Shown here in pieces: positions 19,121 through 28,363 of a DNA stretch of 64,000 bases. This DNA comes from Halostella limicola. GTDB taxonomy: Archaea > Halobacteriota > Halobacteria > Halobacteriales > Natronoarchaeaceae. A model generated the notes under the pieces. The model worked only from the letters and a program-made list of their open reading frames with translations. It was not told where the DNA came from and did not search any database. The stretch is from the NCBI RefSeq assembly GCF_003675875.1, contig NZ_RCDI01000002.1:746786-810785 (forward strand), written 5' to 3'. Numbering within the stretch: position 1 is the stretch's first letter; each line of letters starts with the position of its first letter. Both the position numbers and the translations under genes were made by a program.

Positions 19121-20218
19121 CTATATATCAACACCGGGCGGTTGATAGTCCTGATAATCTAGAACTGCTTTGACAGTGTCCTCTGCAACACCTTCCTCAC
19201 CGAGCCACTCATCATACACGGAGCTAGCGGCCGATTGCCACTCAGTTAACTCGTCATCTGTCGGAGTGTAGATCTCGATATCGGAATTTTCCTCTTGGAT
19301 CGTACTTTTCGCTTCTTCACCCTGCTGGATGTCCATTTCGATCTGCTGTGGCGTGACCTCACTGATTGATTCGTTTAGTATACTCTTTTTGTCCTCCGAC
19401 AGACTATCCAGCGTGTCTCTATTTATATGTACAATAGCCGGACTGTCCTGTGTCGCGGTTTCGACAGTGTAATTTATCTGCTCAAACATGTCAGAGTTAT
19501 ATAGCCAGAAATAGTGGATATGGATCCCATTTACGGTTCCTTGTTGCATTGCAGAGACGGTCTCACTCCAGGCAATTGGACTCGGACTCAGATTCCACTG
19601 GTCGATCGTGGATTGTTCGATAGGTGATTCAGTGACGCGTATTTTCTGCCCGTCTAGATCGCCCGGCGTCTGTGCGCCCGGATTAGACGTGAAATGGAGA
19701 TGTCTCATACTCCCTCCATTACTTCCCCAATATGATAGTACCTGTATATTATCCAAATCTTGGTATGCTCGCTGGTTGATCTCTTCGACGATGTCTGCAT
19801 TGTTCCAGAAGTCGTACATGTCGCTATGCGATTTCCACAGATATGGTAGCTGTGAAACTAGCCACGCCGGCGTCAGTCCTGCAAGGTTGTTCACCGCTGA
19901 CAGTCCTATGTCCAGACTCCCGGACTGAACCGATTGTGTGATCTCAGGCGGGCCACCGGCTTGTTGACAACAGATAACATCCAGAGTTAGTTCGCCGTCG
20001 GATTTCTCTTCGACAGTATCCGCTAACAATTGGGCACCCTCGTAATGAGCACTTCCCTGATTCCCTGACAGCGCGAACGCAAGTTGTGACCGATCATTAT
20101 CAGTACCACCGCCACCACTGAAACACCCGGCCAAGCCAGCTAGGCCAACTGATCCTGCACCAGCGAGTCCCTTCAGTGCGGCTCTCCGGTTAAACTGCGA
20201 ACTGTGATCATCTGCCAT
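19121..20218 (-). CDS. TRAP transporter solute-binding protein (DctP family)
   Basis: A 365-residue secreted lipoprotein. A twin-arginine signal (NRRAALKGLAGAGS) ends in lipobox LAGC near residue 32, followed by a glycine-rich linker. The mature domain has DctP features, including DLDGQKIRVTESPIEQ, which carries the conserved substrate-carboxylate arginine, and SETVSAMQQGTVNGIH. A TATA-like element at 20243-20252 lies about 29 nt upstream of the ATG. It captures the solute for the fused permease next to it. Known DctP ligands include C4-dicarboxylates, sialic acid, ectoine, taurine and isethionate, so the ligand here is open. Confidence 0.93.
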   Translation of the reverse strand: MADDHSSQFNRRAALKGLAGAGSVGLAGLAGCFSGGGGTDNDRSQLAFALSGNQGSAHYEGAQLLADTVEEKSDGELTLDVICCQQAGGPPEITQSVQSGSLDIGLSAVNNLAGLTPAWLVSQLPYLWKSHSDMYDFWNNADIVEEINQRAYQDLDNIQVLSYWGSNGGSMRHLHFTSNPGAQTPGDLDGQKIRVTESPIEQSTIDQWNLSPSPIAWSETVSAMQQGTVNGIHIHYFWLYNSDMFEQINYTVETATQDSPAIVHINRDTLDSLSEDKKSILNESISEVTPQQIEMDIQQGEEAKSTIQEENSDIEIYTPTDDELTEWQSAASSVYDEWLGEEGVAEDTVKAVLDYQDYQPPGVDI

Positions 20219-20467
20219 GGTACATTATCATCACACCTTCCCATATAAATATTTCTCCACACCGTGGAATGTTGGGAGGAGAATTCATTCTACAGTGGAA
20301 ACTTGGACTCAGAGATAACATCATCGTGTCTCTCAAATTCATCAATTGTAGTACTTGTATGCGGAGACTCTCTTCTGCCAGTTGATCGTCACTGCAGATT
20401 CGTCTCTCGGACGAGTTTTCACACGAGAAAAGTTAGCACAGTCGTTGATATCAGCGATGCGTGAAAT

Positions 20468-20893
20468 CTATTCCGAGACGACTATGACAGGTTGATCAGC
20501 GTTAAGCAATACTGACTGTGCAACGCTACCGAAAATGGTTTTCCCAACCGGTGATCGTTTCTTCGCTCCCATGACAATGTAGCGAGTGTTTTGTTCGCGA
20601 CCGTATTGAACGATTTTGTCTGCCGGGTCACCGACACGTCCAACAGCAGTAACATCAATCGGGACATGATCAGCAATTTCGCTTGCGATTTCGGCTGCAG
20701 TCCGTTCGATCTCTTCCATCTGGACAGATATGTGCTTTCTCTCGACACTTGTCTGATTGAGTTCGTGAAAATCATTTCGGCTTAGCACGTGCAATACATG
20801 TAACTCTTCGTCAAATTTTTCTGCGAGTCGATATCCCTCTTCGAGGCTCGAATCAGCACTATTCGACCGACTGACTGGTACAACGATACACAT
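20468..20893 (-). CDS. Universal stress protein (UspA family)
   Basis: A 141-residue single-domain UspA. The ATP-binding pattern is visible at the C-terminus (MGAKKRSPVGKTIFGSVAQSVL). The start was set at MCIVVPVSRS because upstream codons are not UspA-like. Placement beside a TRAP transporter recalls TeaD of Halomonas elongata, a UspA protein that binds ATP and modulates the TeaABC ectoine TRAP carrier. A similar modulating role is inferred. It is closely similar to the second UspA at 30851-31291 (shared SPVGKTIFGSVAQSVLLN-type ending). Confidence 0.9.
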   Translation of the reverse strand: MCIVVPVSRSNSADSSLEEGYRLAEKFDEELHVLHVLSRNDFHELNQTSVERKHISVQMEEIERTAAEIASEIADHVPIDVTAVGRVGDPADKIVQYGREQNTRYIVMGAKKRSPVGKTIFGSVAQSVLLNADQPVIVVSE

Positions 20894-21138
20894 ACACCTA
20901 ACTACCCCACCTATCCACATGAACATTATTGATATTCCCTTGCTATACAATAACTCAATACGCTCAAGCGAGAATTGGACAGGCCGCTATTGTAACTCAC
21001 TGACCGGCACACAGTTTATATCTCCTATAACTAGGTGGCTACAGTTCTCTCAGATCCCGTCATCGTTTCTTGTGAACCTGCATCTCTGGGTTACTTGAGA
21101 GCACCCTTTGTGATGCCCATCCCCTAGGCCTGTATCAC

Positions 21139-21711
21139 TCACCTCTTTTGCGCCGTGAAGAGCAGTGCATCAACAACGTCATCCATGCTAGCCTCCATAA
21201 GAGGACGCGCACCAACCAGGCATATCCCTAGAATCGGCCGAGCACCGTCGCGTCCGCTGGCCGATCGGACAACGTGAGGCGAGGTTGCTAGCAAGTCCAA
21301 GAAGATAATTGCTTCACTGTTCATCAACGGCATCCTGCCCGTCTTCCACTCAGCCATCGCAGGAATCAGCACGGCGTCGGTCTGCAACTCGCTGTCGATC
21401 ATCAGCGATTCCGTACTCTCTCAGATTTGGTCCGTCACGGTCTGGACCGTTCTGATCGTTTCGTAACTCCTTCTCCCTTTCGTTAAAAACACAACATCGC
21501 CATTCGCGGCCCCACCCGAAGAGATGATTAGTTGGCACGGCGGTCGCGATCGAGATCTTGGCCAACTGCCCGGCCAACGGTCCGATGTTATCACTGCGGC
21601 CGGCATCCACTCAGACACTATCTTTGCCTACTGTCAATACTTTAATAACAGGACGAAGAAACTCGCTCCAGTGTCAATCCTAAGCGAGAGGCCCACAACG
21701 CCATTGAATTC
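21139..21711 (-). pseudogene. Decayed phosphotransacetylase (pta) remnant
   Basis: Frames on the minus strand align in order with the intact Pta at 39411-40490. NGVVGLSLRIDTGASFFV (near 21705-21650) matches its NGVVGFHPTVDTGSSFFV. The next segment contains QLAKISIATA then LFGW. A frame change leads to FLTKGRRSYETIRTVQ. IDSELQTDAVLIPAMAEWKT and MDDVVDALLF close the C-terminus. At least two frameshifts and a stop are present, and about 125 N-terminal residues are missing. It cannot make an active enzyme. It suggests an earlier xsc-pta-type locus beside the TRAP/UspA genes. Confidence 0.75.
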
Positions 21712-21756
21712 TCAATGAGAACGGTTGAGAAGGCTCTCAAAAGTAGGGTAACGCTT

Positions 21757-22935
21757 TTACCCCGGTTCAAGGGCACAAAGGACGAGAACTACAGTGCTTG
21801 CGAGTAGGCAAAGAGCAAGACCGAGAAACGCCATGGAAAAAGTCGTGGTATCGGCGATGACGCCGACAATGAATGGGCCGATGCTTCCAATACCCATGAA
21901 GACTGTTCGCGTCGCACCAAAGTCCCCACCCATGTTCGCATCGGGAAATAGATCCATGATATAGGCGTTCATCACCGGCCAGATAGCTGCAAGTCCGGCG
22001 GCCATGGGCAACACTCCGAGGATTAAAAGGGGGACTGACGGGGCTACTGCGGTAACTACTAGCCCCACAGTGGCAGATACAGAAGCTGACACTGCCACCA
22101 ATAGGTGGCCGACCCTATCGCCGGCTCCGCCGGCCACCGGACGTATGACGACTCCGACTACAAAAATCGCCATGAAGGCGGAGGTGGCGACAGAGTCGGA
22201 GAAGCCCTGTGCCAGCAGGAACGTCGGCAAGAAGCTTGTGACGCTCTGCCAGACGAACGCCGAAAGCGAGAACGCAAAGAGTATCCGGAGCATCTGAGAT
22301 GTGGTGGTAATGCGTCTGAAGGTCTCGGGTATCTTGTGATCTACCCGCCGCAGGATGTACGGTTCCCGGCTCCACGCGTGCAGCAGGGCGAGGGTCAAGA
22401 CCACACCTGCGAACATCGGGAAAAAAGCCGTACGCCAGGTCGTGACTGCGAGAACGCCGATAGCGAGCAGGCCAGCGATAACCCCGCTGACATCGATGCT
22501 CCCGGCGTTGATGCCAAACGCCTGCCCCCGGCGAGCGACGAACAGATCTGAGAGAAAGGCAAAACCCGCCGGCAAATAGAGGCCACCTCCTAACCCCACT
22601 AAGCCAGTGGCAGCGATGAACATGACGTAGGTTCTGACGTAAGCGAGCAATCCGAGACCGATCGCAAGGATTCCGAGTCCGATAACCAGAACTGTTGTGC
22701 GCGAGAGCTTGTCAGAGAAACGTCCGCCTGGGTACTGCCCGACGGCAACCAGAAACCACATGACCGATAGCGCAAAACCTGCTGCTGAGGGCGAAATATC
22801 CACCTCCTCGATAATTGTCGGCAACAGCGGCGAGAGTACAAGTCGGCTCAGGTACGAGAGCATCGTCCCCATCGCTACGACGAACAGTATCCGTCCAGTA
22901 TAGCCTCGCACGAGGGATTCCTCGGATTCACTCAT
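21757..22935 (-). CDS. Major facilitator superfamily transporter
   Basis: A 392-residue carrier with about 12 hydrophobic segments. The loop 2-3 motif is GQYPGGRFSDKLSRTTVL, and a second-half copy reads RPVAGGAGDRVGHLL. It stands alone on the minus strand, just upstream of the pta remnant. The family includes sulfoacetate and sugar-acid carriers (SauU is an MFS protein), but nothing here fixes the substrate. It is distinct from the MFS protein at 6054-7256. Confidence 0.85.
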   Translation of the reverse strand: MSESEESLVRGYTGRILFVVAMGTMLSYLSRLVLSPLLPTIIEEVDISPSAAGFALSVMWFLVAVGQYPGGRFSDKLSRTTVLVIGLGILAIGLGLLAYVRTYVMFIAATGLVGLGGGLYLPAGFAFLSDLFVARRGQAFGINAGSIDVSGVIAGLLAIGVLAVTTWRTAFFPMFAGVVLTLALLHAWSREPYILRRVDHKIPETFRRITTTSQMLRILFAFSLSAFVWQSVTSFLPTFLLAQGFSDSVATSAFMAIFVVGVVIRPVAGGAGDRVGHLLVAVSASVSATVGLVVTAVAPSVPLLILGVLPMAAGLAAIWPVMNAYIMDLFPDANMGGDFGATRTVFMGIGSIGPFIVGVIADTTTFSMAFLGLALCLLASTVVLVLCALEPG

Positions 22936-23532
22936 CGACTACCAACCCTGTAGTTGGAATCCTTTGGCCGCGTTGTAATCCCGTGGCCAGCATGGCACAC
23001 CACATATAGTCACGGGCTTCTATAACGCTTGTCCAGCTGGTACGGAGATTGTCCCATATCTCACCGTTTCGGCCGGTGCAGTCGTCATCACACCTTGAGA
23101 GGTCCACGCCCCTGAATTCGGACTGATGAAGAAGGCGGTGAAGCCCGCTCCAAAATAATTAAAATTTCAACACTTACTCTAAACGGTAGTGAATAGTATA
23201 TGTAAGTCTGATTGAAAGATATATTCTCAAGACAGGTTCTAGTCCATCTCTGAGGGGTATCTTCTCATTCTTTATGGCCATGTGCGCACTCGTCAAGACA
23301 GCATATCATCTTTACCGGTTGCTCTGCGATCCAAAACTACAAGTCTTCCCTTCGGGTACGAGTAAGTGAGTAGGAGAGAGAACGGATTAACGGGAAACAG
23401 AGTACTTCAGTTCTATCGATGATCTATATACAGTTAAAAAACTGCGTTTCAGGAGTGATTTCGTCGCTCTTAGCGACCTGCCGAAAAACGATAATGAGAG
23501 GCCTGTCTCCCACTCAGAGCCGGGGTATACGA
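22936..23532. other. Intergenic region, nothing firm
   Basis: About 600 bases between two minus-strand genes. The stretch 23085-23155 contains short inverted repeats (GTCC ... GGAC; GGCGG ... CCCGC) that resemble degraded mobile-element ends, but no transposase fragment was recognised. Confidence 0.35.
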
Positions 23533-24840
23533 CTACTGACCGACAGACGTAGCGCGTTCGACGACGTCAGTGCCGTATATCTCCTCTAAGTCCTCGTGTT
23601 GATCCGGCCGGTGCTCGTACACGTCCTGGAAGAGAGTGATTGGAGTTTTGGCAGCCTGATACGTGGCTTCGTCCCACATTCTGTCGTTACTGATGTCGAT
23701 CTCGACGCCGCCGATGACGAGCGTGGTCGACTGGGTCATGGCGATGGCGCCCTTGCCCGCGTCCTTGGCTGCTTCGAACTCTTCCATGGAGTCGACGATG
23801 TCGTTCATGCTGGGAACGTACGCGGTTCGGTCAAGCAGTTCCTCCCGCAGTTCGTCCTCGTCAAGTCGCTGCCGGTTGTTGCTTTCGCGCAGGATGTACT
23901 CCCCCCCATCGGTGGCTTCGAGTGAAAGACCGTCGCCGTCGTACACCTGCTGTCCGTCCTCTCCTTCGAGCTCGATCTCACGGCCATCAACTTCCAGCAG
24001 CCAACTCCCAGTCTTCGGGGGAAGGGGGGCTTTATTCGCCTCGACGACCTGCCCCGGTGTCAGTGACCAGATGCCGGTCATCCCCTTCGCCCGGTTCTCG
24101 GTCATCCGCTCGCGGTAGCCCTCGACGTCACGAATGTCGTCGTACGGTCCGTCGACCGAAATGAGACCTGCAGCACTGGCGCCTCGAGAGGTGTTGTGTC
24201 GCAGTTCCGGCCACTCCGGGAGTTCACCGGTGGGCGTCATCGCCTGCATGTCCTTCGTGTAGTCGACCTCCCCATCGACGAGTAAGAACAGCCGTTCGAG
24301 ATTGTTCGACGGCTTGCCCATCTCCTCGCGGAGGTCGCCCATCGCTAGTTCCGCCTCGGCACTTTCGATGATAACGGACATCGAGAGACTGCCTTCTTCC
24401 AGCCCGTGGTCGTGTTCGATGATAGTAATGAACTCGTCGGCCTTTTTCCAATCATCGATGTCGCCGACCTCCGGAATGACGAACCCATCGATGTACTCGA
24501 CGGCTCCGTTGTCAGGATCCGCGATCTCCCGCATCTGCTGGAATCCTCCGTGACGTGTAGTCGGCGAATCTCGATGCCAGACGACACGAGGGTGGATCTC
24601 TCCGGGGAAGTCTGACCCCTGCTCGGAGACGACCTCGACGATATTTTGAACGCCTTCTTCACGCATGTTTGGCGCGGTCGCGTCCTCGTTGTCAGGAACC
24701 CAAACATCCGGGGCCTTGAGACCCCGAAGTTGGCCAGCACTCCGCAACATCTTCGCGGTATCGTCTTCACCATCGACCGCCGTCGGCGAAGTAAAGAACG
24801 TTCGGACGAACTCGCGTTCGCTATTGTGTTCCACACTCAT
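23533..24840 (-). CDS. aceB: Malate synthase, haloarchaeal HpcH/HpaI type
   Basis: A 435-residue cytosolic enzyme condensing glyoxylate and acetyl-CoA to malate. It closely follows the pattern I recall for Haloferax malate synthase, at normal length: FFTSPTAVDGEDDTAK, KAPDVWVPDNEDATAPNMR, GEIHPRVVWHRDSPTTR, MSVIIESAEAELAMGDLR, LVDGEVDYTKDMQAMTPTGE and a C-terminal MWDEATYQAAKTPITLFQDV. It is a citrate-lyase-beta-like protein unrelated to bacterial malate synthases A/G. Isocitrate lyase, its usual partner in Haloferax, is not in the window. It would help assimilate acetyl-CoA from the Xsc/Pta branch. Confidence 0.92.
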   Translation of the reverse strand: MSVEHNSEREFVRTFFTSPTAVDGEDDTAKMLRSAGQLRGLKAPDVWVPDNEDATAPNMREEGVQNIVEVVSEQGSDFPGEIHPRVVWHRDSPTTRHGGFQQMREIADPDNGAVEYIDGFVIPEVGDIDDWKKADEFITIIEHDHGLEEGSLSMSVIIESAEAELAMGDLREEMGKPSNNLERLFLLVDGEVDYTKDMQAMTPTGELPEWPELRHNTSRGASAAGLISVDGPYDDIRDVEGYRERMTENRAKGMTGIWSLTPGQVVEANKAPLPPKTGSWLLEVDGREIELEGEDGQQVYDGDGLSLEATDGGEYILRESNNRQRLDEDELREELLDRTAYVPSMNDIVDSMEEFEAAKDAGKGAIAMTQSTTLVIGGVEIDISNDRMWDEATYQAAKTPITLFQDVYEHRPDQHEDLEEIYGTDVVERATSVGQ

Positions 24841-25019
24841 GACTCGTCCTCAATGGAATCCACGGCCTGTATTAAAAGTACTGTAAGCCGGCAAGATATA
24901 CGATAACGTATTGCGCCGGTGTTTCTAGATGCGTTCCGCAAAGAGATCATCCGAGTAGTGATCTGAATACCCACAGGTATGGTCACCAAACATGGACACT
25001 CACTCACCCTCGGTTCTAG

Positions 25020-25997
<978 letters not shown>

Positions 25998-26067
25998 CCC
26001 GACCGGGAAGGAGACGTCGCGGTGCGCAGTTATTTTTCGTACCCTCTCTGCGCTGTTGACGGAGATA

Positions 26068-26076
26068 GCTATAACA
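26068..26076 (+). promoter_or_regulatory. TATA-like box for the HAD gene at 26100
   Basis: GCTATAACA lies about 30 nt before the ATG at 26100, which fixes that start over upstream in-frame codons. Confidence 0.45.
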
Positions 26077-26099
26077 GCGTCGTTATCAATAGTTACCGT

Positions 26100-26783
26100 A
26101 TGCCGCTGGACATCGGCGAGGTTGAGACGATCACGTTCGATTCATTCACCACGATCGTGGACGTCGAGACCACTACGCGGCGAGCGCTCGCAAAGCACGT
26201 GGACGACCCGGCCTCGGTCGCCGATCTGTGGCGGTCACGAGCCGTGGATTACCGGATGGTGAGTACGTTCACCGACAACTACGAAACGTACGAGGAAACG
26301 ACTCGTGACGCCCTCGAGTACGCGCTCGCAGCGCACGACTGTACGCTTCCCGACGACGCGATCGACGAGATCGCTTCAGCGTTCCACGAATTGGACGTCT
26401 ACGAGGACGTCCGTCCAGGCATGGAGCGTCTGGTGGACGCCGGCTACGAACTGTACGTACTGTCCAACGGGAATCCGGCAGTACTCGATTCGATGGTCCG
26501 GCGAGCGAGTATCGGTGATCTGATCGCGGACACGATCAGCGCTGACGAGCTACAGGTGTACAAGCCCGATCCCCGGATCTACGAGTACGCGGCCGACTCA
26601 ACGAACACCGCTGTCGAGAACGTCCTCCACGTAGCTACCCCGTGGTACGACATTTACGGAGCGAAGCACGCTGGTAATCAGACGGTCTGGCTCAACCGGA
26701 ACGACGCCCCGTGGGACCGATTCGACGGCGAGCCGGATCTGACCGTCGAGACGTTCGAAGAGCTGGTAACCGCCGTGATCTGA
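26100..26783 (+). CDS. HAD-superfamily hydrolase, type II 2-haloacid dehalogenase-like
   Basis: A 227-residue protein. Asp14 in TFDSFTTIV is the motif I nucleophile. The second acidic residue typical of HAD phosphatases (DxD) is absent, which favours C-halogen or other non-phosphatase chemistry. Motif II is LSNGNPAVLDSMV, motif III is the lysine of YKPDPRIYEYAA, and the ending HVATPWYDIYGAKHAGNQTVWLNRN matches L-2-haloacid dehalogenases. It is a paralogue of the protein at 40578-41288. Dehalogenation of 2-haloacids to 2-hydroxyacids is the best family-based guess; the true substrate is unknown. Confidence 0.85.
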   Translation: MPLDIGEVETITFDSFTTIVDVETTTRRALAKHVDDPASVADLWRSRAVDYRMVSTFTDNYETYEETTRDALEYALAAHDCTLPDDAIDEIASAFHELDVYEDVRPGMERLVDAGYELYVLSNGNPAVLDSMVRRASIGDLIADTISADELQVYKPDPRIYEYAADSTNTAVENVLHVATPWYDIYGAKHAGNQTVWLNRNDAPWDRFDGEPDLTVETFEELVTAVI

Positions 26784-26807
26784 CCGAGAAACAAGTCGGA
26801 AACGGTG

Positions 26808-28118
26808 CTACCAGTTGTGGAGCGCGTCACGATACACCTCACGAACGTCCGATTGGGAGACACCGCGAGGGTTACAGCGAACGAGACGCTTCTGGGTTTC
26901 GACAGTCCGTCTCGCGAGTTCATCCACGTCCTCTTCGGTTGCGCCGGTGAGTTCGTGCAGTCCGCTCGGGAGGACGTTCAGATCCCGTTGGAGTTTGATG
27001 AACTCGCTCTTGGCGGCATCAGCCGCATCGCGACTGCTCATTCCGCTCGTTTCGGCACCGAGCATGCGCGCAACACGACCGTATCGCTCCGGGTCGCTGC
27101 CAGCATTGTAACCAAGCGTACTCGCAGGGGTGAGCACCGCGATCGTCTCGCCGTGATAGGTGTGCCATTTGTTCGCCACTGGATACGACATCGCGTGACA
27201 GAGATTCGATCCGGCAGTCAGCGCTGCGATCCCGCCGAACAATGCCCCGAGCTGCATGTTAGAACGCGCTGTCAGGCTATCGCCGTTGTGAACCGCCGTC
27301 CGGAGATTCTCCGATAGTAGCGTGATCGCCTTCTCGCTGAACATCTCGGTCACGGGCGTTCGACCGGCGTACACCGGCCGCGAAGAGGGATCTGTGGCCC
27401 GCAGGAGTGAGTCAAAGGAGTGGGTCGTGTAACCCTCTATCGCTTGGCCGAGCGCGTCCATCGCCGTCTCCGCGGTCTCTTCTGGCGGGAGCGTCGTCGT
27501 AAACGTCGGGTCGAGTATCGCTGCGTCGGCCTGAACGTATTCACTCGCGATTCCTTCCTTGATACTCTTCTTCTCGACGTCGACGATAGCAATAGGTGAG
27601 ATCTCTGAACCGGTACCCGCAGTTGTCGGCAACAGGACCAGTGGATCGCCCGAATCGGTCAGTGGTTCGCCGTTTCCAGTCGGTTCGCTTATATAATCAA
27701 GGATCTCTCCCTCGTTAGCTCTGATCGTCTGCACGACCTTGGCCGTGTCCATGCAGGTACCGCCACCGAGTCCGAGGTAGAAATCGTAGCCCTCCTCGCC
27801 TCTTTCCTCGCGGACGAACGAGAGGCAGTGGCGGAGAGACCGGATCGACGGTTCGCGCTCCGCACCGTCGTAGACGTGTACCTCGTAGCCGGCGGCTTCA
27901 ACCTGTTCTCGAACGCGGTCAGCATGACCCACGTTCACCAGCGTCTCGCCGGTGATGAGTAGCCCCGTCCCTCCGGGTTCGACATCTATCTCGTCGAGTT
28001 GATGGGGAAGTTCCTCGACCGAATCGCGACCGAACCTGATCCGGGGGAGATGGAGACTCCAAACGGTCTCCGGCGAAAGCTCGTGATCGGGGGCCGAGAT
28101 AGCGCGATCGATCACCAT
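26808..28118 (-). CDS. Iron-containing alcohol dehydrogenase, hydroxyacid-oxoacid transhydrogenase-like
   Basis: A 436-residue group III dehydrogenase. The NAD-binding segment is LGLGGGTCMDTAKVV, followed by LLPTTAGTGSEISPIAIV and the metal-site region TAMDALGQAIEGYTTHSFD, then SNLCHAMSYPVANKWHTYHGE. One usual metal-ligand histidine (DALxHAIE pattern) is glutamine here. Length and the long mid-region insertion with PSSRPVYAGRTPV resemble hydroxyacid-oxoacid transhydrogenase (ADHFE1-like). Some family members interconvert sulfoacetaldehyde and isethionate, so a sulfonate role is possible but unproven. It is convergent with the HAD gene. Confidence 0.85.
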   Translation of the reverse strand: MVIDRAISAPDHELSPETVWSLHLPRIRFGRDSVEELPHQLDEIDVEPGGTGLLITGETLVNVGHADRVREQVEAAGYEVHVYDGAEREPSIRSLRHCLSFVREERGEEGYDFYLGLGGGTCMDTAKVVQTIRANEGEILDYISEPTGNGEPLTDSGDPLVLLPTTAGTGSEISPIAIVDVEKKSIKEGIASEYVQADAAILDPTFTTTLPPEETAETAMDALGQAIEGYTTHSFDSLLRATDPSSRPVYAGRTPVTEMFSEKAITLLSENLRTAVHNGDSLTARSNMQLGALFGGIAALTAGSNLCHAMSYPVANKWHTYHGETIAVLTPASTLGYNAGSDPERYGRVARMLGAETSGMSSRDAADAAKSEFIKLQRDLNVLPSGLHELTGATEEDVDELARRTVETQKRLVRCNPRGVSQSDVREVYRDALHNW

Positions 28119-28202
28119 TCTGTTCGCCTCGGTTCTGGCGCACGTGATTGCGGTTGAGTGCCGATCCGACCCACGGAGGGGCTCCAGAGATCAGTGTTAC
28201 CA

Positions 28203-28220
28203 AATGTCATATATGGCATT
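28203..28220. promoter_or_regulatory. Near-perfect 18-bp palindrome, candidate operator
   Basis: AATGTCATATATGGCATT is a palindrome with a single mismatched pair. It lies about 90 nt upstream of the iron alcohol dehydrogenase start and downstream of a TATA-like element (ATTAATAAG on the minus strand, about 28232-28240). A repressor-binding site is the simplest reading. Confidence 0.4.
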
Positions 28221-28363
28221 ACGGAAGTTCCACTTATTAATCTATGCAGGTAGCCACCGATCGACTTCAGTATCGAGGAGGACCGATCGTCGCGAGTCTG
28301 ATGAGTTGTGCTCAGGACTGGCCTGATATCGGCTGTATTCGGGGGCACTCTACGGACGCCGGA

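Noticed and set aside
22936-23532. Remnant of an IS200/IS605-type element
   Set aside because: Short inverted repeats are suggestive, but no transposase fragment or clear element ends could be read.
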